This document shows, piece after piece, positions 59,213 to 64,000 of a stretch of DNA of 64,000 nucleotides (position 1 is the stretch's first letter; each line of letters starts with the position of its first letter). The notes under the pieces were generated by a model that saw only the letters and a program-made list of their open reading frames with translations, was not told the origin of the DNA and made no database searches. Source of the DNA: Cyathus striatus (lineage: Eukaryota; Basidiomycota; Agaricomycetes; Agaricales; Nidulariaceae); assembly GCA_025738555.1 (NCBI GenBank), contig JAOVFP010000006.1, forward strand, positions 5,332,001 through 5,396,000. The letters are read 5' to 3'. The translations under genes were made by a program, and so were the position numbers.

Positions 59213-60145
59213 ATGCGACTGGAGCTGAAAGTTCGGAAAATCGGTTATTATAACCGTCTTTATTTGCAAAGCCATTTCTCTTGGCGTATTTTTTTTGCCG
59301 CATCCCACTTCTTTACTTCCAAACCTACTCGAAATCCTCTTCAAAGGTCTTTTCGCTCTGTGTGTCTTGAAATGTAAGACACCACATTTGAATTCTTAAT
59401 CTACGAGCTAACTCTTAATGTATTAGGACATCCTACAATGACTTCTGGAAGAGAACGGCTGATGTGTTCGAAATACCAACCAGACGAGGTTTACTAAAAT
59501 TTCGAACCTGCCCCAGCGGGGCAATATTCAACACGTTCAATCTCGTTGTTCAAAATGATTACATGGATGTGGTTCAGCTGCCAAAGCAGTTTGTGCTTCT
59601 TCCTGAAGGTGGATACACGTTCAAGTGTTTGGTCTTTTGCGGGCCAGTAAGTCACATTAGTCACTCTGATGCGAAATAGTATACTAACATCTTAGGACTT
59701 CGATGAATGGGATACCGGAAAGCCTTGCATTAACCCATACATTCCTTTCAACTTCACGGCATGGTCTCCGACGACTACATTCAGCTTGGATCAGTACGAG
59801 ATCCTTCAGTACTTCTTAGATCGATGTACAGCTAATACATCAACCGCGGTCTTTGACTCAGTCTCAGAAAAATGGACACCGTGTTCTCAAAATGCGAGGC
59901 TGCTACTATCAGATCGGAAGGATAATGTGGTAGTTGTTTGGATTGGAGAAGGTTTTCTGGAAGATGGGCGACCTGGGTTTCCAAATCTTTATGTTGGACC
60001 AATTAAACGTTTCTGTACATACAACAGCGGGCGAGATTTTCTTTCTTCTCTACCTATAGATCCATATCCAGACTCATTCTATGACCGTCTTCCGACCCAT
60101 TTGAAGAAATGGGGAATGTCAATTTTCGCAATGTTTAGTAATTAG
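59213..60145 (+). CDS. Conserved-looking hypothetical protein downstream of the KDZ transposase
   Basis: Three exons. The first (ATG at 59213) reads MRLELKVRKIGYYNRLYLQS and ends FRSVCLE; an intron with GTAAGA and TATTAG joins to TSYNDFWKRTADVFEIPTRR, LVVQNDYMDVVQLPKQFVLL and YTFKCLVFCGP. A second, phase-0 intron leads to DFDEWDTGKPCINPYIPFNF, LDQYEILQYFLDRCT, DRKDNVVVVWIGEGFLEDGR and a stop at 60145. Both junctions keep the frame and the composition is globular, so the gene is probably real and intact. I do not recognise the family. It is 104 bp from the transposase on the same strand. Confidence 0.6.
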
Positions 60146-61937
60146 TTAATAATAATATGACCTTGACAACATTTCATTAAGTGCAATACAATGATCGACG
60201 CCCAAGGTAGAACGCGTGGTTAGCAAACGCTTTGATGCGCGTTTGATGCTAATTTCGGGTTTAACTCAGACTTAGGACTTCAACTCTCGTTCCACTCTGA
60301 ATATCTGAGCTCACACAAATACTAACGCGAACTGCTATATGGTATTTCTAGAGGCACAGAAAGCTGCCTTCTACTACACAAAGCTACCTATTAAATATGC
60401 TACAGAACATGGCTTTATGAGCTATATAGTTCATAAAGTAAATGTTTTAGACTGGACACACGTGTCTGGGATGAACCAGAGTAAATTAGGAATAGGCATA
60501 CATACAAGCGCCAAGAATGCGTCTATATGGAAAGATAGAGAAGTACAATAACTAGTCCTGCAGGAAGAACACTCCATATGAAGGCATGCTGCCGCGTGCT
60601 TTAACGCGTGGAAATGGGAACCGCTGAATAAGCCTGCCGGGAATGCCGAATCTCAGGCCAGGCCAGGCGCCTATAATGTGCTGATGCACAGCGCTGGTAC
60701 AGCGTGATGAGATAGCGGCACTTGCCGTGCCAGGGGTCTAGTCCTCATACCTTTTCCTATGACGCGTTAACATTACTTCAGTAATCTATTATTAGGCTAA
60801 ACGCGCGCTTAGCTCGATCTCCTGCCTTACTGGTAATTATTTCCCACCGATGTTGAGAATTGTTTTATTGACGCTACATCTAATGTATTTCTATGAACTA
60901 TCCTGCGTCTTTGAAATCAAGAGCATACCACTTTGAAGCGCAAACAAAAGTGTAATACATCTTAACTGTGTCCGGAAATTTTCCCACGCTCCTCCTCGCC
61001 ACGTTCACTCCTCAATTGCAATATTATCAGGTAGTGGTATATACACGACATTGAACACTCATCTAAGTCGTGATTAAACCTTGTGGAACTATCATAAAGT
61101 ACCTAGTTTAGCGCCACGTAGTATAAAATAAAATATAATCAATTCCAGGCGCCTATGACGTGCTGATGCACAGCGCTGGTACAGCGTGGTTAGATAGCGG
61201 CGCTTGCCGTGAGCCTAGTTCTCATGCCTTTTCCTATGTCGCAATAGCATGACTTCGATGATCTATTATTAGATTAGATGCGCGCGTAGCTCGATCTCCG
61301 GCCTTACGGGTAACTATTTCACACCGATGTCGAGAATAAGCTCTGACCTCCATGTTTCTATTCTTAGACGCTTTCCTACTTAGGCTAAAAATGTCCCTTA
61401 TTAGCGCAAATCGTTCTCACGCTAGCTAACGGCCCGGGACCTCTACCTTAGTTATTAAATACAACCCATATTGTTATACCGTTTTTAAGTAGCGCGTAGA
61501 ATATAGACATAATAATTTCATAGTAAGTAGCAGTGTGCTACGCGTATCATCTCCCCCCAACCAATAAATGACTGTCCTCAGTCACTGTTCCTTTGTGTAT
61601 GATCGCCGTTCACATGCCTCTAACCTAACGTGAAGTCCCCGCCTTATGTTATCTCATCTGGAACCTGAGCTTAACCAATGGTAAATGTCTTTTCGCCCAC
61701 TCATAAGTCACTACCCAGCAGACCCGTTGGGAAGCACCTGGCAGCAATTATAACCCATTTATGTGATTTCAACAGTACGTGTATAGTTCGTTTATTACGT
61801 TTCACGTTATTGGGTAGTATATACTATGTACTGTATCCTTTTAGAGTATACAAAATTGTTATAAAATTGGGTTTTGTAGCGTATCCAACAGCTTTAGCTT
61901 CCCATGATTCTTCTTCGCTGCATAAAAACTTGACTGG
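60146..61937. other. Spacer with a duplicated 200-bp element
   Basis: No gene supported. 60662-60860 and 61145-61340 are direct repeats (CCAGGCGCCTAT, GATGCACAGCGCTGGTACAG, GATAGCGGC, TAGCTCGATCTCC). Small open frames at 60339 and 61678 lack features. Confidence 0.6.
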
Positions 61938-62234
61938 TTGATGCAGCTACAGCTGCAAATCATACAGATTCCACAGACGTTCTCGACGTTTGTAACGGTA
62001 CCTTTTTCCATTGCCTATTTCAACGCGAACGCGTTTTCGCTTCCCGCAATTGTTTTTGCAACTCAACAGGAGGGACAGCTACTGCTGCTAATCACTTATA
62101 TTCCAATAGTGTTTTCAACTTTTGAAACAGTACGTATTGTTGTGGTTTACAATTTTTTACATCAATACGAATGTGATTTACAACCAAACGCATTTTTGCT
62201 TCCCGCGATCATTCCCCCGACGCCCGACTGCTAG
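61938..62234. repeat. Worn tandem duplication of about 135 bp
   Basis: CAGCTGCAAATCA...ATTCCACAG...TTCGCTTCCCGC is repeated as CTGCTGCTAATCA...ATTCCAATAG...TTTGCTTCCCGC. Many differences are CG against TG or CA. Its open frame is not convincing as a gene. Confidence 0.5.
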
Positions 62235-62444
62235 TTGGAGGGCGTTGTTCTGGCTGTGAGTCGTTCGTACTACAGTTACCGTTTCGATGATCGCAACGGT
62301 ATGTTTTTTAACTATTTTGTGTTGACTATATTAACAACATGTTCACGCGATGATTCTTAACCCTTTACCACCACTTTCGTCTACCAGAACATCAATAGTA
62401 AGTGTTTTACTACATTTTTCTTTCATTTCTTTATTCTTTTTTAG

Positions 62445-62796
62445 ATGTTTTTCATTACTAGAGCTGTGGCAGGCCGCATTAAAGACGCTTCAAGGCAGTA
62501 TGCCGCGAAATGTGTTAAATCGGTCGTTGAAAGCAAATCAGCGTACATCTCGTCCGATGTAGCAAAATGGGTCGTCGTGTATGTTTTTTTTCGTTTTTTT
62601 TCTGTTCTTTCGACTAATATATGTTAATAGGTCCGATATGCATCGCAATAAAAGGGACAATAATCGTCATTTCACAGTCCGGGGTTTGGGAAACGACGGG
62701 GTGGGACTGCAGACCCTACATGTATATAGTCCATACCGATTCTGGTCTTTTTCCAGGGGGAAGACTGTTAAAGCGGCCGATATGATTGTCATTTAG
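62445..62796 (+). CDS. Small hypothetical protein, two exons visible
   Basis: ATG at 62445, right after a TTTTTTAG acceptor-like run, opens MFFITRAVAGRIKDASRQYA and SVVESKSAYISSDVAKWVVV. A GTATGT donor at about 62579 and an AATAG acceptor at about 62629 join in frame to SDMHRNKRDNNRHFTVRGLG and a stop at 62794-62796. An upstream exon is possible since the ATG coincides with an acceptor. Mixed basic composition; no family recognised. Confidence 0.45.
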
Positions 62797-63171
62797 TTAT
62801 ATACAATATCTACACTACACTACTATACCCTATTTCTTGATACCAATATGTATTCTTTTTTGGCGCATTTGTATTCATTTTTTATCCGTTTTTTGGCGAT
62901 ATTCGTACGAGTGTCCTACATATTCTACACACTACGTATTCTACACTGATCGCTTTGATGGCTTCTATATTCGGAAATCGATATCCCCAATCTGGGTACT
63001 CCCTAAGCTTCGGCAATGACGAATATTTCACATAATCATGTTTTACTGTACCTAATCTATGCAAATACGGTACCCAATCTACATGAATATACAGTACCCC
63101 TATGACCCTGAATACGGTACCCCTGTGACCCTGCATTTGGTACCACTGTGGAACACTATTCCGCATGGCCG
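62797..63171. other. Spacer with CGGTACCC words
   Basis: 63050-63150 repeats ATACGGTACCC, CAGTACCCC and TTTGGTACC with CTATGACCCTG; no gene seen. Confidence 0.5.
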
Positions 63172-63471
63172 CTATCTGAGATTTACTGAAAAAGAAATAT
63201 AAATGATTAAAATGCGATTGTATAAGTGAATTATTACATACTGTCCTCTTCCCTTCTTTCCCTTCCTCTTCTTAGCACTGTTCCCCTCAGATTCTTCATC
63301 TACAGTACTGTCCTTTTTACCCTTCTTTTTAGCAGGCTGAGTAGTAGCTTCAGTGGAGGAGACAGCACACTTGCGAGCATTTGAAGGTTCTGGTAAATTG
63401 CCAGTATTGCCACTGATTGTAGTGGCATTAGCATTGGTAGATTTGTTCCTAGTAGATCTGCGAGGAGGCAT
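63172..63471 (-). CDS. Basic N-terminal exon of a truncated gene
   Basis: Starts at 63471 (MPPRRSTRNKSTNANATTIS) and runs into Lys/Arg-rich KKRKGKKGRG, likely a nuclear localisation signal, followed by a GTATGT donor near 63239; the rest of the open frame is intronic. No matching downstream exon was found before the convergent gene at 62796, so the gene appears cut off. Similar basic leaders occur in KDZ-linked genes, but that is a guess. Confidence 0.4.
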   Translation of the reverse strand: MPPRRSTRNKSTNANATTISGNTGNLPEPSNARKCAVSSTEATTQPAKKKGKKDSTVDEESEGNSAKKRKGKKGRGQYVIIHLYNRILIIYISFSVNLR

Positions 63472-64000
63472 GGTATGTTGAAGTGAGTTCTGATATGTTC
63501 TGATGTGGTGGATGTGGGTGGATGAGTGGTGATGATAGTAGTAAGGAAGAGAAAGAGGGATGAGGCATGTGAAGATCTAAAGGCAACAGAATGTTCACAC
63601 CATTTATTTTTATTCCTGTGTATGTGACATCATGATTTGACAGCTAATCTATAAATAGTATAAGGGAACGGCATGAGCAATCACAATGTTGATTGATTAA
63701 GCAAATGAAGTGTGAGAGAAAAATGTAAGCAATCACAACATTGATGAGCACAAAAATAAGATGTAGGCAATTCAATGTGAAATCGCCTACACATACAAAC
63801 TTCAATAGCAAGTGATCACGCACAAATATAGATGAGCTCTTAGGGAAGTCTGTTGTCGACAACAGGAATCTCACTGTAATACATCTGGATGAATACCAAA
63901 ATTTTATGTATTGTTTTTGTATCTGGAATCTCACTGTAGCACTTCTCTAAATGAATATAATAACTATATATATTGTCTTTGTATCTATATGGTACATATT
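63472..64000. other. AT-rich upstream region with a 60-bp duplication
   Basis: GAATCTCACTGTA...TGTATTGTTTTTGTATCT is repeated at about 63868-63923 and 63926-63983. AGCAATCACAA words also repeat at 63676-63745. No gene. Confidence 0.5.

Overview
This is fungal DNA, almost certainly from a transposon-rich agaricomycete (mushroom-forming basidiomycete). Evidence: genes are split by many 50-60 bp introns with GTRNGT donors and CTAAC branch points. The protein families are typical of that class: KDZ-type transposases with CxC cysteine clusters, a Tnp2-like transposase, Agaricomycete F-box proteins, small WD40 proteins, Spt5/KOW-like paralogues, a STAND NTPase remnant, and a Ty3/Gypsy chromovirus. 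No tRNA, rRNA or prokaryotic feature was seen. The genus cannot be fixed from sequence alone.

Layout. 1-1100: 3' part of a P-loop-type gene and a minisatellite. 2080-3490: WD40 gene A. 4411-5913: F-box gene. 6009-9505: dead Tnp2-like transposase. 10328-17929: full-length LTR retrotransposon, near-identical LTRs, TATAA target duplication. 18570-19745: 19-bp satellite (32 perfect units) plus 64-bp tandem repeats. 19745-20788: spliced proline-rich gene. 20930-22240: duplicated segment with 50-bp palindromes. 22519-24125: WD40 gene B. 24461-27352: Spt5-like pseudogene. 27449-28481: nuclear-type gene with a nonsense codon. 29541-30132: STAND NTPase remnant. 31.7-36 kb: gene-poor DNA built from short repeated words, hairpins and inverted repeats. 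36039-42440: three minus-strand genes including a KDZ-associated CxC5/CxC6-type protein, interleaved with a second 19-bp satellite. 42.6-46.4 kb: 320-bp satellite. 46789-50338: modular gene made of duplicated exons. 50.5-54.5 kb: more tandem repeats. 54517-60145: divergent cluster of coiled-coil gene, HMGXB3-like KDZ transposase and a third conserved gene. 60.1-64 kb: small genes and repeats.

Themes. (i) The chromovirus carries an 11-nt match between its LTR and its primer-binding site, as expected for Tf1-type self-priming. (ii) Three arrays far apart share a 19-bp period and a GYGTGACA start. (iii) At least four host-like genes grew by tandem exon duplication. (iv) Premature stops in five genes are all explainable by C-to-T change, mostly CGA to TGA, as expected of CpG methylation and deamination. 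Function calls rest on motif recognition by eye; no database search was possible.
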